64,000 bases of DNA from Hordeum vulgare subsp. vulgare (taxonomy: Eukaryota; Streptophyta; Magnoliopsida; Poales; Poaceae), in assembly GCF_904849725.1 (NCBI RefSeq), contig NC_058518.1, positions 325,584,581-325,648,580 of the forward strand. Direction: 5' to 3'. This document shows, one piece after another, positions 10,624 through 22,069 of the stretch. Position 1 is the first letter of the stretch, and every line of letters begins with the position of its first letter. A model generated the notes under the pieces. That model had not been told where the DNA came from and did not search any database. It saw only the letters and a program-made list of their open reading frames with translations. The position numbers and the translations under genes were made by a program.

Positions 10624-12508
10624 ACGTGTTCTCACGGACTTTACATTCATGCTTATGCTTTCACTTTGTTAGCCGGTGTTTACACTTTGCCACTGTATTA
10701 TCCATGCTAGTTTATTTTCGTTTTCTTGTTTTCTTGTTTTGTGTCCTTTTGAGAAAACCCAAAAAGATTTTTCTTTCTTCTTTTGCTTGTTGGGAGCTTT
10801 CCCATGTAAATAGTTTTCTTTTTCTTTGTGTCAAGGTAGAAGATTTTGGTTACAATGTTTGTTGGTTCTTACATGCTTACCTGTTTAGCTTTCAAAGAGC
10901 CATATTACTTTGTCTTCTCCTTTGTGTTTGCCTGCAGATTCAGCTTAGTCCAATGCGCTTATTATTGTTCACATCGTTCGATCGTGCAAATGAAAGGCAA
11001 CAATGATGATATATGATGAAGTGACTGAGACTGAAAAGCTGGTATGAACTCCATCTATTTTGTTTTTGTAAATATGACTAGCTTATCGACCTAGATTCAA
11101 CTTTGTTGTAAGAGAACTATGTTTGCAATGACAACTTAGAGATCATAGTTTCTGATGCCATGCTTATTTAGCTGAGAGCTTATAATGGTTTGTCTTGAAT
11201 GCCAACATAGATTTTGAAATGACTATGATGTAGTATGATAGGATGGTATTCTCCTTTGAATGTTTCAAGTGGCTTGACTTGGTGCATGTTTATGCATGTA
11301 GTTGAAACAAAATCAACATAGCCTCTATGATGTTCGTGTTCATGGTGATTTATATCCTGTTCATGCTTGCATTCAATGTTAATCAAACTCATTGCATCTT
11401 GATGACTGTTGTCGCTCTCTAGCTGGTCGCTTCCCAGTCTTTTGCTAGCTTTCACTTGTACTAAGAGGAATACTGCTTGTGAATCCACTTCCATAAACCC
11501 AAAAGTTTTTCCATGAGAGTCCACCATACCTACCTATTTTCGGTATCTACCTGCCATTCCAAGTAAATTTGCATGTGCCATTCTCTAAATCTTCAAGAAA
11601 TAATCTATTTTGCATGCCCGAACCGCTCATGTGGTGACAGGGGGCTATTGGTATCTTCCATGCTAGGAGTGTTATCCTCGACATGTGTTTATTCACTATC
11701 ATTCACGAGAAAGGGGCCGGTAATTGGAATGCCCAGTTCCACGCTTAAATCGAAAACATAACTGTAAAACAAGACTTCCCCTGGATTGATGTTAGTATGG
11801 ACGGTACCCGAGGATTCGGCTAGCCGTGGAGTGTGATTGATTGGTGGTGGGGGAGTTAAAACTTTACTTTTCTGTTTGGGAACCTCCTATAACATGAGTA
11901 GCATGGAAGATATTGAGAACTCTTGGTCATTGCGTTGACAATGAAAGCATGCGACCCAAAATTATTATCTCTGTTTTCAAAGCTTGAGCTCCGGCACCTC
12001 TGCAAATCAATGCTTCCCTCTGCGAAGGGCATGTCTATTTATTTTCCTATCGAGTCATCCTCCTCTTATATAAGCACCAATTAGAGAGCACCTCTGTCAT
12101 TTTTTATGCTTTGCTTTTGATTGATATTGAGTATGACTATGACTGGATCTTCGTTGCTATGAATTACAATGTTTAGTCAGCCCTTGATCTTTGAAAGTGC
12201 TCTGCGTTTATGTTTTGCGGTCTCACAAAGAGCTAGCGAGATACCACCTATTCATATTGCTTCATGCTTGTTTTGATTGAAGTGTTGGTATTTGAAACTC
12301 ATTATTATTTGCTCGTTAGCTGATTATGCCATTAATATTAGTTTACCGTGAGACCTTTGTGTCATTTGCTTATGTTGTTAACTTGTGATCTTGCTGAAAT
12401 TCTAGTTATGAGTTAGACATAGTTGCAACAAGATCAAACAGAGTTTGTCAAAGTTTTTCTTTCTCTCTCAGTTCGTCAACTGAGTTGCTTGAGGACTAGC
12501 AAGGTTTT
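10624..12508 (+). other. Long 3' noncoding region of Gypsy B
   Basis: About 1.9 kb without a convincing ORF. It shares motifs with the 3' noncoding region of elements A1 and A2, for example GCTTCCCTCTGCGAAGGGC near 12010 and a CCACCATACCTACCTAT motif near 11522, and it matches the 50853-52704 region of C in reverse. Confidence 0.7.
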
Positions 12509-12522
12509 AAGCTTGGGGGAGT
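12509..12522 (+). other. Terminal polypurine tract of Gypsy B
   Basis: AAGCTTGGGGGAGT abuts the 3' LTR. An exact internal copy lies at 10610-10623 right after the second ORF, and a 13 of 14 match lies inside gag at 6930-6943. Confidence 0.82.
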
Positions 12523-14118
12523 TGATACGTCTCCATCGTATCTACTTTTCCAAACTCTTTTGCCCTTGTTTTGGACTCTAATTTGCATGATTTGAATGGA
12601 ACTAACCTAGACTAACGCTGTTTTCAGCAGAATTACCTTGGTGTTATTTTTGTGCAGAAATCAAAGTTCTCCAAACGACCTGAAAATTTACGGGGAGCAT
12701 TTTTGGAAAATATGAAAAATATCTGCGCCAAGTTCCACCTGAGGGGGTGGGCCAGTGGGCCACAAGCCCTGGCTCCGCCACCACCCCTGGTGGCGGTGGG
12801 TAGGCTTGTGGGGCCCACACGGCTCTGCCGTCCCCAACCTCACGTCTATAAGTTCACTTTCGTCCGAGAAAAAATAAAGAGAGAAGTTTTCGTCGCGTTT
12901 GCGATACGGAGGTGCCGCCACCACTTGTTCTTCATCTGGAGGGCAGATCTGGAGTCCGTCTTGGGCTCCGGAGAGGGGAAATCGTTGCCATCGTCATCAT
13001 AAACCTTATTCCCTCTCCAATTCCATGAAGCTCTTCGTCGTTCGTGAGTAATCTATTCGTAGGCTCGCTGGGCGGTGATGAGTAGGATGAGATATATCAT
13101 GTAATCGAGTTAGTTTTATGGGGATTGATCCCGAGTATCCACTATGTTCTGAGATTGATGTTGCTACTACTTTGCCATGCTTAATGCTTGTCACTAGGGC
13201 CCGAGTGCCATGATTTCAGATCTGAAATTATTATGTTGTCACCAATATATGTGTGTTTTAGATCCGATCTTAAAAGTTTTAATTACGTACTATGTGTTAT
13301 GATCCGGCAACCTCGGAGTGACAATAACCGAAACCATTCCCGGTGATGACCATAGTTTGAGGAGTTCATGTGTTCACCAAGTGCTAATGCATTGTTACGG
13401 TTCTTTATTAAAAGGAGAACCTTAATATCCCGTAGTTTCCTTTTGGACCCCGCTGCCACGGGAGGGATGGACAATAGATGTCATGCATGTTCTTTTCCCT
13501 AAGCACGTATGACGACACACAGAATGCATGCCTACATCACATTGACGAACGGGAGCTAGCCACATATCTCTCCGTGTTATAACTATTGCATGATGAATAT
13601 CATCCAAACGAATCACCGACCCATTGCCTACGAGTTTGTCCTACTCCTGCTGTTACTACTGTTGCTACTGTTGTTACTTGTCTTGCTCTGCTGCTACTGC
13701 TGTTACTTGTCTTGCTCTTCTGCTACTGTTGCTACTACTGTCGCTTGCTACTGTTGCTACTTGCTACTGCTGTCACTACTGCTGTTCCTTGCCACTGTCG
13801 TTACTCGCTACTTTTTTGTTACTACTTTGCTTGCAGATACTAATCTTTCAGGTGTGGTTGAATCTGACAAATTCAACTGCTAATACTCGAGAGTATTCTC
13901 TCACCTCCTGTTTTGGCGATCAACAAATTTGGGTCGAATACTCTACCCTCGAAAACTGCTATGATCCCATGCGCTTGTGGGCCGTCAATAACATTCTTCT
14001 AGTTTCGATTGCCGGAGAGTGATAGCAACATTCTTCTGGTGCCGTTAAAAGGGAAGGTCTGCTGTTACGGAGTCAACATTTTTCTGGCGCTATTGCCAGG
14101 GAAGCACAGCTGACATCA
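12523..14118 (+). repeat. 3' LTR of Gypsy B
   Basis: Same ends as the 5' LTR, 1596 bases. It holds an intact nested inverted repeat: outer arms 12760-12768 and 12803-12811, inner arms CCGCCACC (12775-12782) and GGTGGCGG (12789-12796). A TATA-like CTATAAG lies at 12846-12852. The CT-rich triplet block recurs at about 13640-13840. Confidence 0.93.
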
Positions 14119-14123
14119 CCCAT
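14119..14123. repeat. Target-site duplication CCCAT, right copy (Gypsy B)
   Basis: This matches 4260-4264 and marks the right border of element B inside the CACTA element. Confidence 0.9.
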
Positions 14124-16185
14124 CATTTTCATTTCTCCTTGCAGATTCTCACTCATTCCTTTTGCATTGTAAAGCAAATGCTTCAGATATGACTGCACAA
14201 CAAAAAAAATAAAAGAGGAAGGGGTCCCAACAAATTGAAGAATATATATGATAGAGGCCAACCTAAACAAAAGGTCAAACTAAATGAGCATGGTCAGCCT
14301 ATCGGGACCAATGGTAAAACATTTGCTAATTTTATTGGAACACTCATAAGGAAGGAATTATCGGTGCTAATTGAGGATTGGAGATATATTGAACCCGGGG
14401 CAAAGTTTAAGCTATGGAATCACATAAAGGTAGTTTAGATTGTCAAAATGTTTTTTTCCTGTAGTATTCAATTTTTGCTAGTTCTCTTTTGCTAAATGGC
14501 TTCTTCTTCATGTTTGTGGAGTCATATTTTGAGGCGGATGAAGCTACTTTGGATTACTTTATGGTCGCGACTGCAAAAAAAATGGAGAGAATTTAAATCG
14601 GACCTAAAGGAGAAGTTTGATGCCATATTGACAGATAAGGAACTTATGGACATACGTGATGTAAGAATTTCAAAAGAAGATTGGATAAAGCTTATTGATC
14701 ACTGGAGAAAACCAGAATATGAGGCAAGGGAAAACCAGTTTTACTTGGGGTTAGAATGAACTAGTGTCTTCATGTTATATCCTAGCTTGACTCATTGTTT
14801 GCATCTTATTTTAGGCTAGCACTGCGAGAAACAAACAAAATCGTTCCAATTTAAAATTGCTACATGTAGCTGGCAACAAGAGCTTTACTCGTGTTGGTCA
14901 TGAAATGGTAAACTAAACTACTCAAGCACATATTTTTGAAAGTGGTGTATCAGTTCAGTTTTGCTCATTAGTGAAACAAAAAAAATTGTAGGCTCAGAAA
15001 CTTGGGTATTATCCAGGAAGAGACAATTTTTTTTCGAAGTACATACAAGCAATAAAACCAGACTTGTTGCTCCACTAGGAGTGCCACTAGTTGTAAGTCA
15101 CATGTATCATTCATCATGTGTTTTCTGTAATAATATCATGCTTGTGGCTTCATTGTGGAAATAACTTGAGGTACCACATTTGCTCTGTTTTTGTAGAAGA
15201 AACTTCAAACTGAAGCTGCACTCCACCCAGAATTGGATGGGAATTCTATTGAAGAAGGTGATCTTTATGCACATATTTTTGGAGAGAAGGAACCAAGAGT
15301 ACATGTTCGTATGTCGGGTGTGGGTCCAACTCCTCAAAGTGTAGGTGCACCTGGAACAAAAGCTAAATTGCCCACAAAGCTTGCAATGCAAATTCAAGTT
15401 CGTCAAAGAGTTGAACAAGAAGTTTCAACTTTAAAGGAGAAAATGCAAGAACTGCAACGACAAGTCTCACAGATGCAACAAGTCATGTTTTCAAAAGGAA
15501 GTCACAGTGTGGAAATACCCACTGCTTCGCCTTCTAATTCTATCTCCAGACCCATGGTAAAGTGCTTAGTTATCTATTCATGTTAAGACATGTGAATCAT
15601 ATGTACACTAATTAATATTCGATTTGTGACCCTTTGTAGTACTCGCGTGTTGCACCGGATGATGATGATGAGAAAGAGGAACATGAGGGTCATCATGGTA
15701 CAGTCCAGGAGGACGAAGGTTTGTTCATTCAGAAGCGTATACCATCTAGCCATAATGTTGCATCCACATATGTACCACCAAGAAGCCATGTAGCCACTCC
15801 AAGCATCCGTCAAGCCTCTCCCAATCAAGAAGAAATCCTTGTAACCATCTCACCTCTTAACTACATATATCTTGTTGTGTTGTTTGCTATTATTCATATT
15901 TCTGATAGACGATGCATGACTTAGGTTGGTAGGGATGTCATATTATATCATTTAGTCAGATCCGATCCGGTGGCAAAGGTAATGGTTATCTCAACCTACC
16001 AAGACACCATAGTGGAAGGTGAAGTTCTTGGGCTACAATATTATGAAGTTCTTGTGAATGTTGTATTGAAAATAGAGGTGGAGCTTGCTCGTGGATATGA
16101 TGGAATGCAAACTATGGGTGATGCTCTCGACATGGCCATTGCATGGCCATCGAATAGGGTAAATCTGATGCTAACTAATTGTTAA
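14124..16185 (+). pseudogene. TNPA-like CACTA protein (plant transposase, Ptta/En/Spm family), main part, broken
   Basis: TNPA-type proteins bind the subterminal repeats of CACTA elements and help TNP2. Visible blocks are 14235-14433 (GQPIGTNGKTFANFIGTLIR, an En/Spm ORF1-like motif), about 14505-14759 (ESYFEADEATLDYF, then KWREFKSDL and DHWRKPEYEARE), 14990-15100, 15196-15560 (GDLYAHIFGEKEPRVHVRMSGVGPTP followed by a glutamine-rich coiled coil) and 15930-16165 (TMGDALDMAIAWP, the usual C-terminal signature). Introns of 60-100 bases with GT...AG borders separate them. The run of eight A at about 14573-14580 shifts the frame in the second block, so this copy is probably dead. Gypsy B entered an intron-like stretch just upstream. 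Confidence 0.7.
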
Positions 16186-17720
16186 TTTTGTTATTAGGGT
16201 AAATACATTTTCCTGTTTCAGTTTACGGTATCACCTCATGCTAACTAATTGTTAATTTTGTAGACCAAACCTTGTAGCAAGTCACAGTTGTTGGCATCAC
16301 AGAGTTCATGTATTATATCCCATCGCAGAACTGTCACTTTTTGCACTCGTTATTCTGTCAACCATGATAAAATAGAAAAGAAACGAAGAATCACTTGAAA
16401 GCAAGCAAAGAGTCACTCAGGAATAGGGGACACGTTTCATGATAGGTTGAGTAGCAAGCATCCTAGGCATAGAAGGTACAACAACATGTATTAGAATACG
16501 AACGATCCATAACCTTGTACACACCATCTTTTGAGTTTTTTTACCTTGAGCTATCTCCTCTTGTTGTAGTTGGGGCATGACGAGTTTATCCTACAACAAC
16601 TTTTTATTGAACATGTCTCCTTCAACCACCTTGAGTAGGTGAGATAGCCTTTTTCATGAACCTTGCAACTATAATATTTTAGGCTGTAGGTGCATGATAC
16701 AACAATTTTGACATACCAAGATATTTTAGGCTATAGACTATAGTTTTTGCAATACCTTGTTGTCAAACACAGCCTTGTCAGTATATAAACTGAATTTGTT
16801 AGTATATAAACTGAATTAATATCTCAGTACCAAAATATTGAATTGCTGAGTAAATACATACATTTTTTCAGAGAAATTAATGAAAAGCCGCGCATTGTAT
16901 ATAAAAGAAAAATGTGCGATGGCATACTTAAGAAGGAAAAATGCGTGAGGCTGTTAATGAAATATTGGCTTATAATTTTCAGTTAAACAATATCATGCCA
17001 TGTGTTTCTCTTTTTCTAGAGTTAAGGAATAAGCCTTAGTAAGCCATCTTAACTAATTCGGCCTAGCCCACTTGAAAAATGGTTACGTACCTAAGCATGC
17101 ATAGTCTCAGTCACATACAGCGGATGTGTTAGTGCCTAGACTCACACATTGACACGACGTGGCCTAAGCCCATAAAAACAAAATTGCTTCTCTTTACCCA
17201 TTCCTACTTGTACTCATGCAGATTACCAAATATGGACCCTTCTTTTTTACAAAAAAATGCTTCTTATTTTCTAAATTTCTCAAATATACAAGTTGTTTTG
17301 CAGGGACAAATGGGAGGAAGTAGCGAGTACGGAAGTTGATTTAGGATGTTCCGCTGATCGAAGACCGGGTATCTTTTGTAATATTGTGTAGTAATCAAGT
17401 GATCAAACAATTAGTGTCTTGAGAACTTTCTCATCATATGTTGCAACAATCGAGGACCTGAATATCGACTTGTGTATTTCCTTAATGGATGATGTAGCTA
17501 ACTTGAGTGAAGATAACCTGTAAATCTTATATATATGTTGAATGAGATAATGTAGCTAACTTTCTCATCATATGTCTACTAGTATATTTTGATGAATGGA
17601 AAAGTGCAATTGTATTGCAAATTGGACATGAATTGAATATTATATTTTAGTTTCATGTTAATATATGTTGGATTTGCATTTACGCTGAAATGTATAACCC
17701 TCACACCAAGTGTGTTGCAG
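16186..17720 (+). other. Noncoding 3' region of the CACTA element
   Basis: AT-rich DNA with no ORF of note and no recognisable domain. A short direct repeat (ATGCTAACTAATTGTTAATT) occurs at about 16168 and again near 16238. The stretch is assigned to CACTA only because it lies between its gene and its subterminal repeats. Confidence 0.5.
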
Positions 17721-17724
17721 AAGC

Positions 17725-18065
17725 GTTGCATGGCAAATAAACTATCGGCATAGAAATGTACTATATGTCGACACATGTACTAGAAAGGGCCGTTGCAATA
17801 TCTGTCAGCACATGTTGTATGAGATAAACTATCGGCGTTGGTATGGTGGCATAGCATCTGTCGGCCTTGGCCATTATCAGACAAACCGTCGGTAGAAAGG
17901 TGTCTGTTGGCATAAAAATGTCTGTTGCCATAGATCTCACCAACACTGTCATACTATCTGTCGGAGTAAATTTTTCTGTCGGTAAAGACCTTTCTCGACA
18001 GGACTATAGGGGACACTCTTTTCTATCGACAAAGGCCTTTCCCGGCACTAAATCTGTTGGCTTAG
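17725..18065 (+). repeat. CACTA subterminal repeat cluster
   Basis: About a dozen degenerate copies of CTRTCGGC / CTGTYGG occur in both orientations (for example ACTATCGGCATAG near 17740, CTATCGGCGTTGG near 17828, CATCTGTCGGCCTTGG near 17850, ATCTGTCGGAGTAAA near 17949, TTCTGTCGGTAAAGA near 17973). Dense short repeats just inside the end are typical of CACTA elements, where TNPA-type proteins bind. Confidence 0.65.
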
Positions 18066-18097
18066 TCTACCTATAGCAACAGATTGTTAGACGCCGC

Positions 18098-18123
18098 TTT
18101 GAGTGTCGTGGTGTAGTCTAGTG
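18098..18123 (+). repeat. Probable 3' terminal inverted repeat end of the CACTA element
   Basis: The sequence ends in TAGTG (18119-18123); on the other strand it reads CACTAGACTACACCACG. The left terminus is not in the window, so the inverted repeat and the 3-base target duplication cannot be checked. Confidence 0.5.
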
Positions 18124-18958
18124 CTGCCACCATAGTTAAAGTCGGGTGGCACTAGGCCCTTGTTGCAGAGAATGATGTCATCATCGCTAATGCCATGCAG
18201 TAGGCCTTCCTCATGCTAGGGTTCCACGGCACGCGACCATTCTTGCCGCCTTCGATGCGATCACGGGCAGCTCGGCCTCGTCGGCTGCCCGCATGCCACA
18301 TCCGTAGTCGACGTGCACCTCTACAAGACACCGAAGTATGGGTTCCTTCCTCAACACGACCCTGGCGTATCCTGCTTCGCCGGGCCGTATCAAGACGGCT
18401 CGCCAAAAGTGAGTGTCGCTCTAGTATTCCGTATGGTGGTGGCCTCCTTAGCATCACACATGTTGCTGGCCAGTCCACATGGATGCAAAGGAGCCGTCCA
18501 AGGGAGATCCCTACAGGAAACTTGCCCGATGCTCGCAACCTATTTGATGAACCCCCGACCCTGATACCAACTCATGAAGAGCCGACTTACATCATTAATT
18601 TCATGGTGAACATCATCTACGAGGGTGGGTAAGCGTACGATGATGACGAGACCCAAAGCCAAGACGACCACGACTAGTACACCAAAGGGCAAAAAGACAT
18701 GGACGTCCACAGGCAGGAAGATATCGATGGCCACAACAACCAAGGGCAATATGATGGTGATGGTGTGAACATCGATGATGAGCCATTGTTCCACAAGGAT
18801 CTCTCTCAACAAGCAAATGCACAAAGGAGGCGACAATGCATCCAGGGAGGAGGGTCCACCAAGTATGAGGACAAGTTGCTTTGCGAAGCTTGGATACAAA
18901 TTGGACAAGATCCGTAGACCGGCGCCGAGCAAAAAGGCACAATGATTTTGAGGAGGGT
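18124..18958 (+). other. Unassigned stretch with a Myb/SANT-like transposon gene fragment
   Basis: GC-rich, gene-like in composition, but no intact reading frame. Near the right end (about 18700-18955) a plus-strand frame ends in YEDKLLCEAWIQIGQDP, stop, TGAEQKG. This pattern is seen in plant Myb/SANT-like proteins linked to PIF/Harbinger transposons and often misannotated as GST T3-like. The fragment is cut by the LTR starting at 18959. The left 500 bases show short ORFs on both strands that I do not recognise. Confidence 0.4.
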
Positions 18959-19761
18959 TGATATGTCTCCAATGTATCAATGATTTTGATGTTCCATGCT
19001 ATTATATTATCAATTTTGGATGCTTTGTATGCAATTATATGCTATTTTATATCATTTTTGGGAACTAGCCTATTAACCCAGTGCCAAGTGTGAGTTGTTG
19101 TTTGCTGCATGTTTTTGGCTTTTTATAAAACCAGTATCAAATGGAGTCTAAACGCCATGAAACTTTTTGATGATTTTTTCTGGACCAAAAGAGGATGTGG
19201 AAGCTTATGAGGGAGAACAAATGATACATGAGGAGACGACAAGGCAACAGGGTGCGCCGAGGGGGGTAGGCATGCCCTGATACATTATGGTCCTCACGTG
19301 GCTACATATGACCTAATTCCGCTTCCATAAATTCTTTAAAATCATAAAACCAACGAAGAGCCACCCGAAACACTTTTTCTGTCACCGCAAGTTTTTGTTC
19401 CGATGTGAGGATGTGTGGAGACCTTTTTTGGTGCCCTACTGAAAGGGGAATCGATCACGACGACCATCTATATCAACCTTCCTGCCTCTATGATGATGTG
19501 TGAATACTCCACCATAGACCTATGGGTCCATAGCTAGTACCTAGATGGCTCCTTCTCTATGTTTGATTTTCAATACAATGTTCACCGTGATTCCTACGGG
19601 GATCTATTCGATGTAATCTTCTTTGTGTTGTGTTTGTTGGGATCCGATGAATTGTGGGTTTATGATAAGATTATTCATGAATATATATTGAGTCTTCTCT
19701 GAATTATTTTATGCATGATTGTCATAGAGTCGTATTTCTCTGTGATCTATTGGTTTTGTTT
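18959..19761 (+). repeat. Truncated LTR, diverged relative of the D-type Gypsy LTR
   Basis: It starts TGATATGTCTCCAATGTATC and follows the D-type LTR layout: GTTCCATGC near the start, GGAATCGATCACGACG near 19450, GATCCGATGAATTGTGG near 19640. It lacks the last part because a Copia LTR begins at 19762. No matching other half was found to the right, so it is a solo or truncated copy. Confidence 0.65.
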
Positions 19762-20409
19762 TGCTGGAATTTTGTCTACTTATGGGCCAGCCCAATATTT
19801 AATTTCAGAAAATTCCTAATAAATCCTAGAGGCCCACGCAGCCCATTTGTGCAAGGCAAGAGGTGGAAATGTTTAGTCCCACATTGCTAGTTTAGTGGGA
19901 GTTGGACCACCTTATAAGGGAGGATGATTCCACACATGTATGAGCTTGAGAACAAGAGAGACATACACGCGCGCTCCTCCTCCTCCGTCGCCCGCCTCTT
20001 CACGACACACCGCCGGTTGCGGGAATGAGCCGAACTAAATTTTTGCCACTCACGACTGGTATACGAAAGATCACTCAGAGAAGATGAACATATTTTTGCT
20101 GTAGTGGATATTGAAAGCGAACGCTGCTGTCCGTTCGTTTCGTATCCCTCGCTCTCTTCGGCTCCCATCGTTGGTCTCCCGCCTCCTTCTCCTGCGCCTA
20201 TAAAAGAGACGTTGCTCCTCTCCAGAGAAGTGACATCAGAACTTCCCTCTCACCACCGGTTCCTTTCTCTGTGCTGCTGCTATGTTCTTCCCCATCCCGT
20301 CTTGCGGCGTGCACCATAGATCGAGACAGTAGGCCTCCGAAACTATGTCTCTTCGAGTCATGTACGGGAGAAGGGCAATAAGGTTTTTGGGGAGCGCTCA
20401 ACGCGACTA
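19762..20409 (+). repeat. 5' LTR and leader of Copia G
   Basis: The TG start is clear; the LTR end and primer site are not. A TATA-like CTTATAAGGG lies near 19912 and another CTATAAAAG near 20199. Confidence 0.5.
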
Positions 20410-21771
20410 GTGGCTTCCATCACAGACACCGACAATCTCTTTCCGGACGACGACTACTTCCCCAACGTCGACCACCTCTTCGGTAACATGGCCAACGACA
20501 ACGCCAACACCAACCCTACTGCTGCTGCAACACAATACGTACTCATGTTCTTTTTCGTTGAGTTCCTACCACAACTTTTTGCTATAGTTTCACTTCTAGA
20601 TATGTTCCGTTTTTGCTCAGCATTCCATATGATGCCTTGTGTATATAGTACGACTCTACATATGTTCTCTTCTCGATCATATGTGCACATGTCTTTCGTC
20701 GTCTCATCTTTATATTCCATGTCTTGTTTCATCTTTTATGATAGTCATGTTTTCCCTAGCTTTTCTTTTAATAAAATCCTATGGTAAATTGCTCATATTT
20801 CCAACAATCCAAAAACCATATTATAGACAATTTACCCCAAATGGTTTTGCTGCTTCCATGAGACCTCCTTTGTTTGAGGGTGTCCACTAAAAGGTGGCGT
20901 GTGAGAGCTGTTTTGTGGTTTCAAACCATGTGTTGCTATGACGCCACTCTTGGCAAACCTGAAGGAGATCATGATGCTCAACAGGAGCTAGCTTTTCAGA
21001 AAATGGATACCTTGTTTAAGGCTGCTCTCTTGAGCGTTCTTGGTCAGAACATAGTTGATGCTTATGCGTCAATTGATAATGGAATAGATATGTGGGATGC
21101 ACTCGAGGCCAAGTTTGGGGTCTCGGATGCTGGCACTGAGCTGTACATCATGGAACAATTCTATGACTACAGGATGACTGAAGAGCGCTCTGTGGTTGAG
21201 CAAGCTCACGAAATACAATCATTTGCAAGAGAACTTGAGCACTTCAATTGCATGCTACCGAACAAGTTTGTTGCCGGAGGCATCATCACTAAATTTCCTC
21301 CTTCGTGGAGGAACTTTGCTACCTTACTGAAGCATAAGAGACAAGAGTTTTCCGTTCCGGATCTCATAGGTAGTCTTGATGTGGAAGAAAAGGCGAGAGC
21401 AGAAGACACACGTGCTCGAGGCTTTGAGGGAGGTTCTAGTGCTAATCTGGTATAGAAGAAAAACTTCCAGCCCCACAATTTCAAGAACAAGGGCAAGTTT
21501 GATGGTAAAGCAAAGTTTGATGGGAAGAACAAGGTTGTACAACACACCAACTTCAAGAAGAAGAATTACAAGAAGAAAGGTGTTTGTCATGTGTGTGGAG
21601 ATCCCGATCATTGGGCACCTAAATGCCCTAATCGTTATGACAAGCGTAAACATGGGAAAGGCGGCAAGTCTGCTAATGTTGTCATTGGTGACACTGACAT
21701 GGAGGATGCTGGGTATGGTATATTTGTCACTATCCTTTCAGTATGTCATTTTCCCAATTGGTTGATTGACA
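20410..21771 (+). pseudogene. Copia gag (UBN2-type) with zinc knuckle, truncated
   Basis: The start at 20410 (MASITDTDNLFPDDDYF) is followed by an intron-like or inserted stretch (about 20535-20800). The Gag domain then runs (RPPLFEGVH, WDALEAKFGVSDAGTELY, MEQFYDYRM, and KFPPSWRNFATLLKHKR). A basic linker leads to a CCHC zinc knuckle at 21585-21626 ([14 protein letters not shown]). A TAG interrupts the frame at about 21453, and a frame change is needed at about 20890. The last recognisable residues are WLIDT, the start of the Copia protease active site, just before the junction with Gypsy LTR DNA. Confidence 0.72.
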
Positions 21772-22067
21772 CCATGGGGGCTTATGGGCAGCCCACTGGC
21801 CCACTGGCCCCCCTCTTTTTCCATATGGAGGGTTTCATCCAGGAAAAAAATCACAGAGGAGCTTTTTCATGGTTTCACCGCCGCCACGAGGCGGAAATTG
21901 AGCAGAACCAATCTAGAGCTCCGGCAGGACCATCCTGTGGGGGAAACTTCCCTCCCGGAGGGGGAAATCGTCGCCATCGTCATCACCAACACTCCTCTCA
22001 TCGGAGGGGACTCGTCACCATCAACATCTTCATCAACACCATCTCATCTCCAAACCCTAGTTCATCA
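21772..22067 (+). repeat. 5' LTR fragment of Gypsy A2
   Basis: It matches the middle of the 3' LTR (about 26585-26880), including CATATGGAGGGTTTC and the CGGAGGGGGAAATCGTCGCC motif. Neither LTR end is present: the left is replaced by Copia G, the right by pol. Confidence 0.85.
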
Positions 22068-22069
22068 CC

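Larger units (their letters stand above)
4265..14118 (+). mobile_element. Complete non-autonomous Gypsy element B
   Basis: An LTR retrotransposon of about 9.85 kb with both LTRs (4265-5813 and 12523-14118), a primer binding site at 5824, a polypurine tract at 12509-12522 and a perfect CCCAT target duplication (4260-4264 and 14119-14123). Its order is Gag-protease (5892-8782), an LTR-like module (8960-9345), an Athila-ORF1-like gene (9567-10588), an internal polypurine-tract copy and a long noncoding tail. No reverse transcriptase, RNase H or integrase is present, so it depends on another element. C (49267-58921) is a second copy of the same family with the same order. Confidence 0.95.
2429..18123 (+). 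mobile_element. CACTA (En/Spm-like) DNA transposon, interrupted by Gypsy B; left end outside the window
   Basis: Two typical CACTA genes lie in order on the plus strand: a TNP2-like transposase end (2528-3722) and a TNPA-like gene (3852-16185). They are followed by noncoding DNA, a cluster of short subterminal repeats (about 17725-18065) and a TAGTG end at 18119-18123, the complement of CACTA. Gypsy B (4265-14118) is inserted inside the second gene and is flanked by CCCAT repeats, so the two halves belong together. The left terminus lies beyond A1 and is not visible. Frameshifts in both genes suggest the element no longer makes transposase. Confidence 0.75.
19762..21771 (+). mobile_element. 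Copia element G, 5' part (LTR region and gag)
   Basis: A Copia-type LTR begins TGCTGGAATTTTG and contains the GGGCCAGCCC and TTATAAGGGAGGATG motifs known from Triticeae Copia LTRs. Its end and the leader reach about 20409, where gag starts. The element stops abruptly in the protease start near 21771, where a piece of Gypsy A2 LTR follows. Reverse transcriptase, integrase and the 3' LTR are missing from the window. Confidence 0.7.

Noticed and set aside
18213..18632. ORF of 139 codons, rich in arginine and proline, with an antisense ORF at 18152-18538
   Set aside because: Frames are open on both strands because of GC-rich composition; no family recognised and no start context.
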